Source of the DNA: Collinsella sp.
GTDB lineage: Bacteria > Actinomycetota > Coriobacteriia > Coriobacteriales > Coriobacteriaceae
Direction of reading: 5' to 3'
DNA: 64,000 nucleotides
NCBI GenBank assembly: GCA_018380195.1
Contig: JAGZUC010000002.1
Coordinates: forward strand, 62,001 to 126,000
Positions 17,261 through 25,313 of this stretch are shown here, one piece after another; within the stretch, counting starts at the first letter, position 1, and each line of letters opens with the position of its first letter. The position numbers and the translations under genes were made by a program. Below the pieces are notes generated by a model, which ran no database searches, was not told the DNA's origin, and saw only the letters and a program-made list of their open reading frames with translations.

Positions 17261-18226
17261 CTACGAACGACGCGGCTCGGGAACCACGAGCCTATCGGGG
17301 CTCGCGCCCTCGGCATCCATCAGGCTCACGTAGCGAATCGACGGATCCCCATACATCGCGTAGTAATAATTGCCCGTGCGCGCGCTAAAGCATCCGGTGT
17401 AGATAGTCTTCTCGAACTTGCCATCGCCCATCCTGGACGCCCCCTCGATCATCACCACGCCCTCGAGCGAGCGGAACATGCGGACGACGTTTTCGGTCTC
17501 GCTCTCCTTTTGCGGGTAATTGGCATTGAGGTACGCCGCCTTTACAAAACGGCTCGGCGAATAGCAGTCACCCGGAATACCGCGCATGCCGGCACCCGCG
17601 CCATAGGGCTTGAGCTCGGCGCCACGCCACGTCGCCGTCTGCGGAAAATCGCTTGTGGCGGTGATATAGGTGCGGAGGTTTTCCATGTGCCACGGGAAGG
17701 TCGGCTGGTTGGCAAGGGTGTCGACCGGATCGTCGTATACATGCAGGCCATCAGCCATCATCTCGACCACGATGCTGCGCTGGCTGTCGCCGATAATCCA
17801 ATGGAGCAGCGACACGCCCAGCCCCTCTCCTGCAGATTTGGCAACAATCACCGTGTCGCGCAGCGCGGCCTCGACCTCATCGACCGTCGAGAACGTCGCT
17901 GCCACCCACAGGGGAAACTCATAGGCCGCGATATTGGTCTTGCCGTCGACAGGGCCCTCGGCATACTCGGCATAACCCGGGAAATTGAGACCCGCCACGG
18001 CGAGGCCCGCATCGTTGCCGCAATCGAAGAACATAGGGTAGTTCCTGTAATCGATGCACATACCGATCACCGCGTGCGCCGCTGTCGCGTCGTCGATAAA
18101 CGAATACGGAATGTGAAACCCGCGCGGCATCACGCGAACCTGTTGGCCGTAGTCAAAGCTCCAGTCGAGATTGCGGCCCAGATACATGTGGCCAGAATTA
18201 TCGGTAAATCGAATACTCGTACACAT
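17261..18226 (-). CDS. bsh: Bile salt hydrolase (choloylglycine hydrolase)
   Basis: 321 residues from ATG 18226, with GGAGG 4 bases upstream; the upstream in-frame start at 18289 is not needed. It belongs to the Ntn-hydrolases: removal of Met1 exposes the nucleophile Cys2 (MCTSIRF). Arg18 and Asp21 are in GRNLDW, Asn81 in GLNFPGY, Asn173 in LANQPTF, and the conserved Arg in YSPSRF. GRNLDWSFDYG and LANQPTF-HMENLR closely match bifidobacterial bile salt hydrolases as I remember them, favouring bile acid deconjugation over penicillin V acylase activity. There is no signal peptide, so the enzyme is cytoplasmic. Confidence 0.94.
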   Translation of the reverse strand: MCTSIRFTDNSGHMYLGRNLDWSFDYGQQVRVMPRGFHIPYSFIDDATAAHAVIGMCIDYRNYPMFFDCGNDAGLAVAGLNFPGYAEYAEGPVDGKTNIAAYEFPLWVAATFSTVDEVEAALRDTVIVAKSAGEGLGVSLLHWIIGDSQRSIVVEMMADGLHVYDDPVDTLANQPTFPWHMENLRTYITATSDFPQTATWRGAELKPYGAGAGMRGIPGDCYSPSRFVKAAYLNANYPQKESETENVVRMFRSLEGVVMIEGASRMGDGKFEKTIYTGCFSARTGNYYYAMYGDPSIRYVSLMDAEGASPDRLVVPEPRRS

Positions 18227-18292
18227 AGCGCCTCCTAGCTTTACGTTCTTGCTAATTTCATTGTCTCCAAACAAAAAGGCGCTAAACACAAA

Positions 18293-18326
18293 AGCCCGGA
18301 CATGACAACAACGTCATACCCGGGCT
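18293..18326 (-). terminator. Terminator downstream of the deformylase-like gene
   Basis: Read on the minus strand: AGCCCGGGTATGAC, loop, GTCATGTCCGGGCT, then TTTTGTGTTT. It separates the deformylase-like gene from bsh. Confidence 0.7.
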
Positions 18327-18367
18327 ATTCAAGCAGGATAAACTCAACCAAGTTAACCCCGCAGGTC

Positions 18368-18476
18368 GTCTAAGGGGTCAAAGTGCCGCAGATTGCCACG
18401 AAAGAGGAGCGAAGCGTACTTAAGGTACGCGAGCGACGATTGAGCGGCAAGGTGCGGTGCTTTGGTCCCCTTAGAC
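18368..18476. repeat. 109-bp long inverted repeat
   Basis: GTCTAAGGGG at 18368 is inverted at 18467-18476. Matching continues inward imperfectly (TCAAAG-TGCCGCA against TGCGGTGCTTTGG) to a central palindrome GCGTAC-TTAAG-GTACGC at 18414-18430. It can fold into one long hairpin. The right arm contains the TAA stop of the deformylase-like gene. It may be a mobile palindromic element or a structured RNA. Confidence 0.75.
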
Positions 18477-18890
18477 CAACTTTCCTAGACAGTGGTCAAT
18501 CATGTGTTGAATCATTTGTGCCTCGAAGCCCACAAAGTCCTGTTTGCGCTCGCGCATCTTGCCGTCGACGATCACGTCATAAGCGACCTTGCACTTGATA
18601 TAGCGCGTGGACTTGGTGACCTCCTCGTGCGTCAGGCAGCTCTCCTCCATCTTGCTGGCACCCAGGCCAAACACCAGACGGGGGTTGTAAAGCACGTGGG
18701 GCTCGCCGGCATCGTCCAGGTAGACGCAGACCTTCTTGGTGACGCCAATCTGGTTGGCGGCAAGGCAGCCGGCATCGTCGAGCGACTTGATGGTATCGAT
18801 CAGGTCCTGTGCCACCGACTCGTCCTCGACGGTCGCGACCTCGCAACGCTGGGACAGGATAGCCTCGTCGTGGCAAAGTTCTTTAATCAT
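18471..18890 (-). CDS. Peptide deformylase-like protein lacking the catalytic Glu
   Basis: 139 residues from ATG 18890, with GGAGG 5 bases upstream. It is related to deformylase: motif 1 GCLAANQIG keeps Gln, motif 2 is altered to EESCLT (metal Cys kept), and motif 3 reads QHMIDH, keeping both metal His but with Met where the catalytic Glu should be. In true deformylases that Glu is essential, so hydrolysis is not expected. It may be a metal-binding or decoy protein, or be diverging. The stop codon TAA is donated by the long inverted repeat at 18368-18476. Confidence 0.85.
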   Translation of the reverse strand: MIKELCHDEAILSQRCEVATVEDESVAQDLIDTIKSLDDAGCLAANQIGVTKKVCVYLDDAGEPHVLYNPRLVFGLGASKMEESCLTHEEVTKSTRYIKCKVAYDVIVDGKMRERKQDFVGFEAQMIQHMIDHCLGKLV

Positions 18891-19083
18891 ACGTTCCTCC
18901 ATAGGGGTCGTTGTAACCGCTTAAGTATACGGTACCCACACATTTTCATGCGATAAATACCGTCCGTCTGTTACAAAGCGCCGAACATCAACATGCGAGG
19001 AACAGCAAGGTTGTAAAGGCGATATAGTGAGTGAGTTCGTGTCAATCGGCCTAAACTCGGGGCCGAACAAGGAAAGGGTATGC

Positions 19084-20397
19084 ATGGACGAACTATTTCA
19101 TGTCAGCGAGCGCAAGTCCACAATCGGGACCGAACTTCGCGCTGGACTGACAACGTTCCTGGCAATGGCCTACATCATCGCCGTCAACCCCGCAGTGCTC
19201 TCGGGCGCCGGCATCGATGCGGGAGCACTCGCCTGCGCCACCTGCCTGGGCGCCGGCATCATGACCATCTGCATGGGCATCTTCGCCAACCGCCCGCTCG
19301 CCTGCGCTTCGGGCCTGGGCATCAACGCCATGATCGCGGGCATCGCCACCACCATGTGCGGCGGTGACTGGCACGTGGCCATGAGCGTTATCTTCCTCGA
19401 GGGTATCGTCATCTTGCTGCTCGTCCTGTGCGGCCTGCGCGAGGCCATTATGGACGCCATCCCCGTGGTCCTGCGCCACGCCATCTCCGTGGGTCTGGGC
19501 CTGTTCATCGCCATGATCGGCCTGTGCGACGCCGGTATCATCACCGCTGGTGCCGGTACGCTCGTCGGTCTGGGCGACATCGCCTCCCCCACCTTTATCG
19601 TCGGCATCATCTCCATCGTCGTGACGGTTGCCCTGGCTTCCCGCAACGTGCCGGGCTCGCTGCTCATCGGCATCATCGTCGCCGTTATCGCCGGTATCCC
19701 GCTGGGCGTCACCCACGCCCCCGAGGGCCTCATCGCACCGCTCGACTTCTCGACCTTTGGCGCCCCGTTTGCCAGCACCGCCGATGGCAACATGGCCATC
19801 GTGAAGGTTCTGACCGACCCGATGCTGCTCGTCGTTGCCTTCTCGCTGCTCATGAGCGACTTCTTTGACACCATGGGCACCGCGATGGCTGTCGCCAAGC
19901 AGGGCGAGTTCCTGACCGAGGACGGCAATGTCGAGGATATCCGCCCCATCCTGGTCGTTGACTCTGTGGCCGCCGCTGCCGGTGGCTTTATGGGCGTCTC
20001 CTCCATCACCACCTTCGTCGAGTCCACTTCCGGCGCCGCCGACGGTGGCCGCACGGGCCTCACCTCCGTCACCACCGGCGTGCTGTTCATTCTCGCCGCG
20101 TTCTTCTCCCCCATCGTCACCATCGTTTCCAGCGCCGCCACCTGCGGTGCTCTGGTCTACGTCGGCTACCTCATGATGAGCGAGGCCTCCGAGATCGACT
20201 GGTCCGACGTGTCGCAGGGTTTCCCGGCGTTCATGATTGTCGCCGGCGTGCCCTTTACCTACTCCATCTCTGCCGGCATTGGTCTGGGCTTTATCGCCTA
20301 CGTGATCGTCGCGCTCTTTAAGGGCGAGGCCTCCAAGATCAAGCCGCTCATGTGGATCGCAGCCCTCGCCTTCCTCGTCTACTTCTTTGTAGCGTAG
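19084..20397 (+). CDS. NCS2-family purine permease (AzgA-like)
   Basis: 437 residues from ATG 19084 with AAGGAAAGGG upstream. Membrane protein of the adenine/guanine/hypoxanthine branch: RAGLTTFLAMAYIIAVNP at the N-terminus, LGINAMIAG and SDFFDTMGTAMAV in the helices that bind substrate, and SSITTFVESTSGAADGGRTGL. It imports purine bases with protons. The last 14 codons (WIAALAFLVYFFVA) occur a second time as a fossil at 22418, showing that its 3' end was part of a tandem duplication. Confidence 0.93.
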   Translation: MDELFHVSERKSTIGTELRAGLTTFLAMAYIIAVNPAVLSGAGIDAGALACATCLGAGIMTICMGIFANRPLACASGLGINAMIAGIATTMCGGDWHVAMSVIFLEGIVILLLVLCGLREAIMDAIPVVLRHAISVGLGLFIAMIGLCDAGIITAGAGTLVGLGDIASPTFIVGIISIVVTVALASRNVPGSLLIGIIVAVIAGIPLGVTHAPEGLIAPLDFSTFGAPFASTADGNMAIVKVLTDPMLLVVAFSLLMSDFFDTMGTAMAVAKQGEFLTEDGNVEDIRPILVVDSVAAAAGGFMGVSSITTFVESTSGAADGGRTGLTSVTTGVLFILAAFFSPIVTIVSSAATCGALVYVGYLMMSEASEIDWSDVSQGFPAFMIVAGVPFTYSISAGIGLGFIAYVIVALFKGEASKIKPLMWIAALAFLVYFFVA

Positions 20398-20425
20398 CGG
20401 CAAAGCTGCCAAAGCAGAACACCAA

Positions 20426-20462
20426 AGCGCGGAGTCGCATCGAGCGGCTCCGCGCTTTTCTT
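20426..20462 (+). terminator. Terminator of the purine permease
   Basis: AGCGCGGAGTCGC-ATCGA-GCGGCTCCGCGCT followed by TTTCTTTT. A diverged copy is at 22490-22527, created by the same duplication. Confidence 0.8.
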
Positions 20463-20604
20463 TTAAAGCCAGGCAACGCACGGACGCGCGATGTTGTGCT
20501 TCCCAAGTTTTGGACATTTTGCCCTCCAAACGGCACTACCGCCGGCTACATCCTGCAGATATGCTGGGCTTAATCGCATAGGCCCTATGAGGATGGGAGT
20601 AACC

Positions 20605-22395
20605 ATGGCCGCCTTGTTCACGACCCCCAAGCGCAATGACAAAACCTCTGGAGCCCATTTTGTCGAGCCCGACGTGCGCCGTCGCACGCTGCTCGCACAC
20701 GGCAGCTGGCGTCGCGTGACGCGCCGCATCGTCTGCGGTCTGGCCTGCGCGCTCACGGTAAGTTCGCTGCTCATGCCGAGCGTCTCGCTCGCGGCCGAGT
20801 GGGTGGACGTCGGCGGCGTCCGCCACGAAGCGGCCGCGGGGCCCACGGGAGACGCCGCCGGCACCTGGTCATGGGATGGCGCCGACGACATGAGGCTCAA
20901 CGGCTATGACGGCGGTGCGATCCAGGCTGCAGGTAAGCTCAACATTGCCTACGAGGGCAAAAACACCGTGAAAACCGAGCCCGATTACACTGGAGCCGCC
21001 ATCAAGGCGCAGGATGGCACTAACCAGAAGGCAGAGCTGAACATAACGAGCTCGAAGAGCTCGGATGAGCTCAATGTGACAGCCGAGGCCGATGCAATTA
21101 AATCCACAGGCGACCTCTCCATTTCTGGCCCAGGCACTGTGAACACCACAAGCACTTCTTCCGACGGAATTGAGGCAAAGGGCGATCTCTCTATCACGGG
21201 CTCGGGCACTGTGAATGCAACGGGCGGTACCGAAGGCATCCAATCCAAGGGCGAGACCACCATCGATTCCTCTGGCACAGTGATCGCTAAAGGAGGCGAA
21301 GGCTACGGCATCGCCGCGGGCAGTGACCTCATCATCAAAGGCGGTGGCAAGGTAGAAGCAAGCTCTATCGAGGACGTGGCGATTTATACCGATGGCAACA
21401 TCGAGATTTCGGGCGGCAGTCAGGTCGAGGCGAGCTCCCAGGAAGACCTTGCCGTCGACGCTGAGGGCAGTCTCACGGTCACCAACGCATCCCTTAACGC
21501 AAGCGGTGTTGAGTATGGCGTCTATGGCCGCAAGGGCATCACGCTCGACCACGCGACCGTGACGGTCCGTGCAAGCACGGGCGGCGGTTGGCAAACTATC
21601 GCTCTCATCACTGACGAGGACGACATCGTCATCAAGAATGGTTCCATCGTGGACGCGCTCGCGGAAGGCGGGTTCTCGGCTGCTATCGCCAGCAGAAACT
21701 ACAACCCTGGCGAGTCAGGCGGCCACATCTACATCAGCGACTCCACTGTCAAGGCTATAGCCCGCTATATCGAGACCGGTGGCGGCGGCCCCGATCACTA
21801 CAGCGGAGACCAGAACGACGAAATCATCCCTGAGTCCGAGGGCCTGAACATCGGCATCTTCGCGCAGACCAGCGAGGGCATCACGCCCGCGACCATCTCG
21901 ATTATCCGCAGCAAGGTCACGGCCGAGGGAGACACGGCAGCAATCTTCGCCCTTGCCATGAGCGAGGACGGCAAGGCGATCGGCACCATCGAGATCGAGG
22001 GCGCTCCCATTCAGAGGCCCGCAGGCGGCAAGGTCATTGACTATCGCTACGAGCAAGAGTACAACCGCAGCATCATCTATGAGGCAGGGCAAACCATCGG
22101 CACGGGCGACGCCACAATCAACTCCCCCTATGACGCCGCTGTCGCCAAGAGCACGGTCATCGTGCCTCCCGAGGAGATCAAACCCGAGGAAAAGCCCGGC
22201 GAGACCAAGCCCGAGGGTTTCAAGTCCGAGGGCACGAAGACGACCAAGACCGTTGCAGTTGCAGCCACGGGGGCCAAGACCACCGGCAAGCTCGCGGCAA
22301 CCGGCGACGCCTCGAACGCAGCCATCGTGGCAGCCGCCCTTGCAGGAACAGCCGCCATCGCCGCGGGCGCCATGGTGAGCCGCAAGCGCTCGTAA
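20605..22395 (+). CDS. Cell-surface beta-helix repeat protein with LAATG sorting signal, copy 1
   Basis: 596 residues from ATG 20605 with GGGAG upstream. A long signal peptide (basic RRVTRR near 37-41, hydrophobic core, cleavage after SLAA near 64) leads to a mature chain starting EWVDVGG. The middle has Gly/Ser-rich repeats of about 23 residues (GDLSITGSGTVNATG and relatives), as in right-handed beta-helix carbohydrate-binding proteins. A Pro/Lys/Glu-rich wall spacer and KLAATGDAS, a hydrophobic helix and SRKRS form the C-terminus, an LAxTG-type sorting signal such as class E sortases use. It is exposed on the cell wall; the ligand is unknown. Confidence 0.85.
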   Translation: MAALFTTPKRNDKTSGAHFVEPDVRRRTLLAHGSWRRVTRRIVCGLACALTVSSLLMPSVSLAAEWVDVGGVRHEAAAGPTGDAAGTWSWDGADDMRLNGYDGGAIQAAGKLNIAYEGKNTVKTEPDYTGAAIKAQDGTNQKAELNITSSKSSDELNVTAEADAIKSTGDLSISGPGTVNTTSTSSDGIEAKGDLSITGSGTVNATGGTEGIQSKGETTIDSSGTVIAKGGEGYGIAAGSDLIIKGGGKVEASSIEDVAIYTDGNIEISGGSQVEASSQEDLAVDAEGSLTVTNASLNASGVEYGVYGRKGITLDHATVTVRASTGGGWQTIALITDEDDIVIKNGSIVDALAEGGFSAAIASRNYNPGESGGHIYISDSTVKAIARYIETGGGGPDHYSGDQNDEIIPESEGLNIGIFAQTSEGITPATISIIRSKVTAEGDTAAIFALAMSEDGKAIGTIEIEGAPIQRPAGGKVIDYRYEQEYNRSIIYEAGQTIGTGDATINSPYDAAVAKSTVIVPPEEIKPEEKPGETKPEGFKSEGTKTTKTVAVAATGAKTTGKLAATGDASNAAIVAAALAGTAAIAAGAMVSRKRS

Positions 22396-22417
22396 ACACT
22401 TTTTCGCACGGGACGGG

Positions 22418-22462
22418 TGGATCGCGGCCCTTGCCTTCCTCGTCTACTTCTTCGTAGCGTAA
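22418..22462 (+). pseudogene. 14-codon fossil of the purine permease C-terminus
   Basis: TGG at 22418 to TAA at 22462 encodes WIAALAFLVYFFVA-stop, identical in protein to the end of the permease at 20353-20397 but with synonymous differences and TAA instead of TAG. A terminator copy and then the second surface protein follow. It marks the left boundary of the duplicated unit. Confidence 0.85.
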
Positions 22463-22489
22463 GGGCAAGGCTGCAAAAGCTGAACAATA

Positions 22490-22527
22490 AAGCGCGGAGT
22501 CGCCATGCGGCCCCGCGCTTTTCTTTT
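22490..22527 (+). terminator. Duplicated terminator before surface protein 2
   Basis: AAAGCGCGGAGTCGCCATGCGG-like stem closing with CCCCGCGCTTTTCTTTT. It is homologous to 20426-20462 and now sits between the two surface protein genes. Confidence 0.75.
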
Positions 22528-22666
22528 AGCGCCGGTCCCTGCGCCGGCGTGCGGCCTATTTCTCCCCCATTTTGGCCATTTTGCCCTCCAAACGGCACTA
22601 CCGCCGGCAACATCCAGCAGATACGCTGAATCTAGTCGTATAGGCCCTATGAGAACGGGAGCAACC

Positions 22667-24379
22667 ATGGCAGCCTTGTTCACGACCCCCAAACGCAATG
22701 ACACTACCGCCGGAACCCATGTTACCGTACCCGACGTTCGCCGTCGCATAGGACTCGCGCACGGCAGCTGGCGCCGCGTGACGCGCCGCATCGTCGCGGG
22801 CGCCGTGTGCGCGCTCACGGTGAGCTCGCTGCTCATGCCGAGCGTCTCGCTCGCAGCGGAATGGGTCAAGGTCGGCGGCAACAAGTACAACACCGCGGCG
22901 AGCGACGAGGCCGGTACCTGGTCGTGGGACGGCGCCGACGACTTGAAGCTCAACAACTATAACGGCGGCGAGATCCAGGCCGCAGGCAAGCTCAACGTGA
23001 ATTACTCGGGAACCAACATCGTCACTGCCGAATGGATCGAAAGCATCAACGTTTTTCATGGCACTAACGAGAATGCCGAGCTCAATATCCAAGGCAACGA
23101 GGGCGGCACGCTCAGCGTGACATCTACTGAGGACGCCATCCTCTCCACGGGTAATATCAACATCGACGGAGCCGGATCCGTCAACGCCACGAGCACTGGG
23201 TTTGATGCCATCAATGCCGGAGGTGATCTCGCTATCAAAGGTTCGGGCAACGTCAACGCCACGGGTGCATCGGATGGCATCAGGGCAAACGGCAATATCA
23301 CGATTGACGACAGCGGAGCCGTCACCGCCAGGGCTACCAAGGACAAGGGTATTGGAGCCGACAAGAACCTCACCATCAAGGGTGGCGGGACGGTCGAGGC
23401 AAGCTCCGAGAAAGACGCTGCCGTCGAGGCCAAGGGCAGCCTCGCAGCCACAAACGCCTCCCTCAACGTAAACGGTGTTGAATATGGCGTCTATGCCCAC
23501 AAGGGCATCACCCTCGATCATGCAAACGTGACGGTCCGTGCAAGTAAAGGCAGATACGGTGGCGCCAACGCCCTCTTCACCTACCAGGACGACATCGTCG
23601 TCAAGAATGGCTCCACCGTGGACGCGTTTGCGGAAGGCGAGGTTTCGGCTGCATTCTCCACCAGAAACGATCGACCCAACGAGAAGGGCGGCCACATCTA
23701 CATCAGCGACTCCGTTGTCAAGGCCATAGCCCGCTATGTCGAGAACGGCGACGGCCCCATCCCCTACAGCGAAAACCAAGATGGCGAGACGAGGCGCGAA
23801 CCCCAAGGCGAGAACATCGGCATCATCGCCCAGACCAGCGAGGGCGTCACACCCGCAGTCATCTCGATCATCCGCAGCAAGGTAACGGCCGAAGGAGATA
23901 CAGCGGCAATCTTTGCCCGTGCCATGAGCGCTGACGGCAAGACAATCGGCACCATCAAGATTGAGAACGCCGCCATCCAGACGCCCGAAGGCGGCAAGGT
24001 CATTGACTATCGCAAGCTCCGTGACGGCATCTACGAGGCAGGCCAAGCCATCGGCACGGGCGACGCCACGGTCGACTCCCTCTATATCAAAGCAGTCGCC
24101 AAAAGTACGACCATCGCACCTCCCGAGGTAGCCAAGCCGGAAGACCCCAAGCCCGACGAGACCAAGCCCGCAGAAAGCAAGCCCGCGGAGTCCAAGCAGA
24201 ACCCCAAGCCTGAGGGCTCAAAGCCGACCAAGGCCGTTGCGGCTTCAACCACGAAAGCCAAGACTACCGGCGTGCTCGCGGCAACCGGCGACACCTCGGG
24301 TGCGGCCATCGTGGCAACCGTCCTTGCGGGAACAGCCGCTATCGCCGCAGGCACCATGGCGAGCCGTAAGCGTTCTTAG
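22667..24379 (+). CDS. Cell-surface beta-helix repeat protein with LAATG sorting signal, copy 2
   Basis: 570 residues from ATG 22667. Its first residues (MAALFTTPKRND) and whole signal peptide match copy 1 almost exactly. The mature part starts EWVKVGG, then the same beta-helix type repeats (GDLAIKGSGNVNATG, then IKGGGTVEASSEKDAA), shared blocks GVEYGVYAHKGITLDHA and GGHIYISDSVVKAIARY, a Pro/Lys/Glu spacer, and VLAATGDTS with a hydrophobic helix and SRKRS. The signal, late blocks and anchor are most conserved, and the repeat core most diverged, as expected for surface proteins under diversifying selection. Confidence 0.85.
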   Translation: MAALFTTPKRNDTTAGTHVTVPDVRRRIGLAHGSWRRVTRRIVAGAVCALTVSSLLMPSVSLAAEWVKVGGNKYNTAASDEAGTWSWDGADDLKLNNYNGGEIQAAGKLNVNYSGTNIVTAEWIESINVFHGTNENAELNIQGNEGGTLSVTSTEDAILSTGNINIDGAGSVNATSTGFDAINAGGDLAIKGSGNVNATGASDGIRANGNITIDDSGAVTARATKDKGIGADKNLTIKGGGTVEASSEKDAAVEAKGSLAATNASLNVNGVEYGVYAHKGITLDHANVTVRASKGRYGGANALFTYQDDIVVKNGSTVDAFAEGEVSAAFSTRNDRPNEKGGHIYISDSVVKAIARYVENGDGPIPYSENQDGETRREPQGENIGIIAQTSEGVTPAVISIIRSKVTAEGDTAAIFARAMSADGKTIGTIKIENAAIQTPEGGKVIDYRKLRDGIYEAGQAIGTGDATVDSLYIKAVAKSTTIAPPEVAKPEDPKPDETKPAESKPAESKQNPKPEGSKPTKAVAASTTKAKTTGVLAATGDTSGAAIVATVLAGTAAIAAGTMASRKRS

Positions 24380-24436
24380 ACGCCTCTGCGCACATGGCAG
24401 CTCCCGCGAAGGCCCCGAGCCCCAGCACCGTTTAAC

Positions 24437-24475
24437 AACGCCACCGCCGAGCTCCCCTCCGGCGGTGGCGTTTTC
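24437..24475 (+). terminator. Terminator after surface protein 2
   Basis: AACGCCACCGCCG, loop, CGGCGGTGGCGTT followed by TTCC. Confidence 0.75.
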
Positions 24476-24586
24476 CATATGAGTCCGCAGGGGATGCACG
24501 AGATTGTCTTTGGTCTAGCCCAACCGGCATACGCTGGCGTGCGACAATTGGGGCTGCCGATATCACAACACTGAGAGAAGCCCGTC

Positions 24587-25252
24587 ATGGAAGCGCATCA
24601 AAAGCAGATAACCGTTCATTCGGAGCATACGGAAGGCGCGCCCGTCATCTACCTCCCCGTGGTCATGGGCGACGGTAGCGATGTTTATGACCGCTGCCGA
24701 GAGCTCGACTGTCCGCCATTCACCCTTGTCGCCATTGGCGGGCTCGATTGGAATCGCGAGTTGAGCCCCTGGGCATGCGACGGGACCGTACGCGATGCCG
24801 AGCCTTTCGGCGGCCAAGCCGCCGGTTTTCTTGATGAGCTGCTGAATCAGATAATCCCCCAGGTGGAGTCGTCGCTTCCTCAGCCGCCCACCTGGCGCGG
24901 CATTGCCGGCTACTCGCTCGCGGGCCTCTTTTCGCTTTGGGCTCTCTGGCAAACCGATGCCTTTGGCCGTGCGGCGAGCGCATCGGGGTCGCTATGGTTT
25001 CCCGACTTTGTCGACCGTGCCAGCACGGCGCCATTTGCCGGCAGCCCACAAGCCGTCTATCTGTCACTCGGCAAAAAGGAAACCAAGACGCCCAACCGCA
25101 TGATGCGACACGTCCTTGAAGACACACGCGCGATGGAAGCGTTGCTCGTCGAGCGCAGCATTCCAACAACACTGGAACTCAACCCCGGCAATCACTTTGC
25201 CCAAACCGATCTACGAATGGCGCGTGGCATACGCTGGATACTGACGCATTAA
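24587..25252 (+). CDS. Alpha/beta-hydrolase, Fes/IroE-like esterase family
   Basis: 221 residues from ATG 24587. The nucleophile elbow is GYSLAGLFSLW (about residue 108), and the catalytic His is probably in PGNHFAQTD near the C-terminus. The family (Putative_esterase) includes siderophore esterases and carbohydrate esterases. No signal peptide is seen, so it acts in the cytoplasm. The substrate is unknown, and there are no siderophore genes nearby. Confidence 0.8.
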   Translation: MEAHQKQITVHSEHTEGAPVIYLPVVMGDGSDVYDRCRELDCPPFTLVAIGGLDWNRELSPWACDGTVRDAEPFGGQAAGFLDELLNQIIPQVESSLPQPPTWRGIAGYSLAGLFSLWALWQTDAFGRAASASGSLWFPDFVDRASTAPFAGSPQAVYLSLGKKETKTPNRMMRHVLEDTRAMEALLVERSIPTTLELNPGNHFAQTDLRMARGIRWILTH

Positions 25253-25254
25253 AA

Positions 25255-25288
25255 ATGGTGCCCACGCGCATATACGCATGGGCACCAT
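25255..25288. terminator. Bidirectional terminator between esterase and uracil permease genes
   Basis: ATGGTGCCCACGCG, loop, CGCATGGGCACCAT followed by ATCTTGTTTT; it lies between convergent genes. Confidence 0.75.
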
Positions 25289-25313
25289 ATCTTGTTTTAG
25301 CTGAACGCAGCTG

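Noticed and set aside
19093..20529. Long open frame (478 codons) antisense to the purine permease
   Set aside because: Low-complexity His/Asp/Gly composition and no ribosome binding site; it mirrors codon bias of the true gene.
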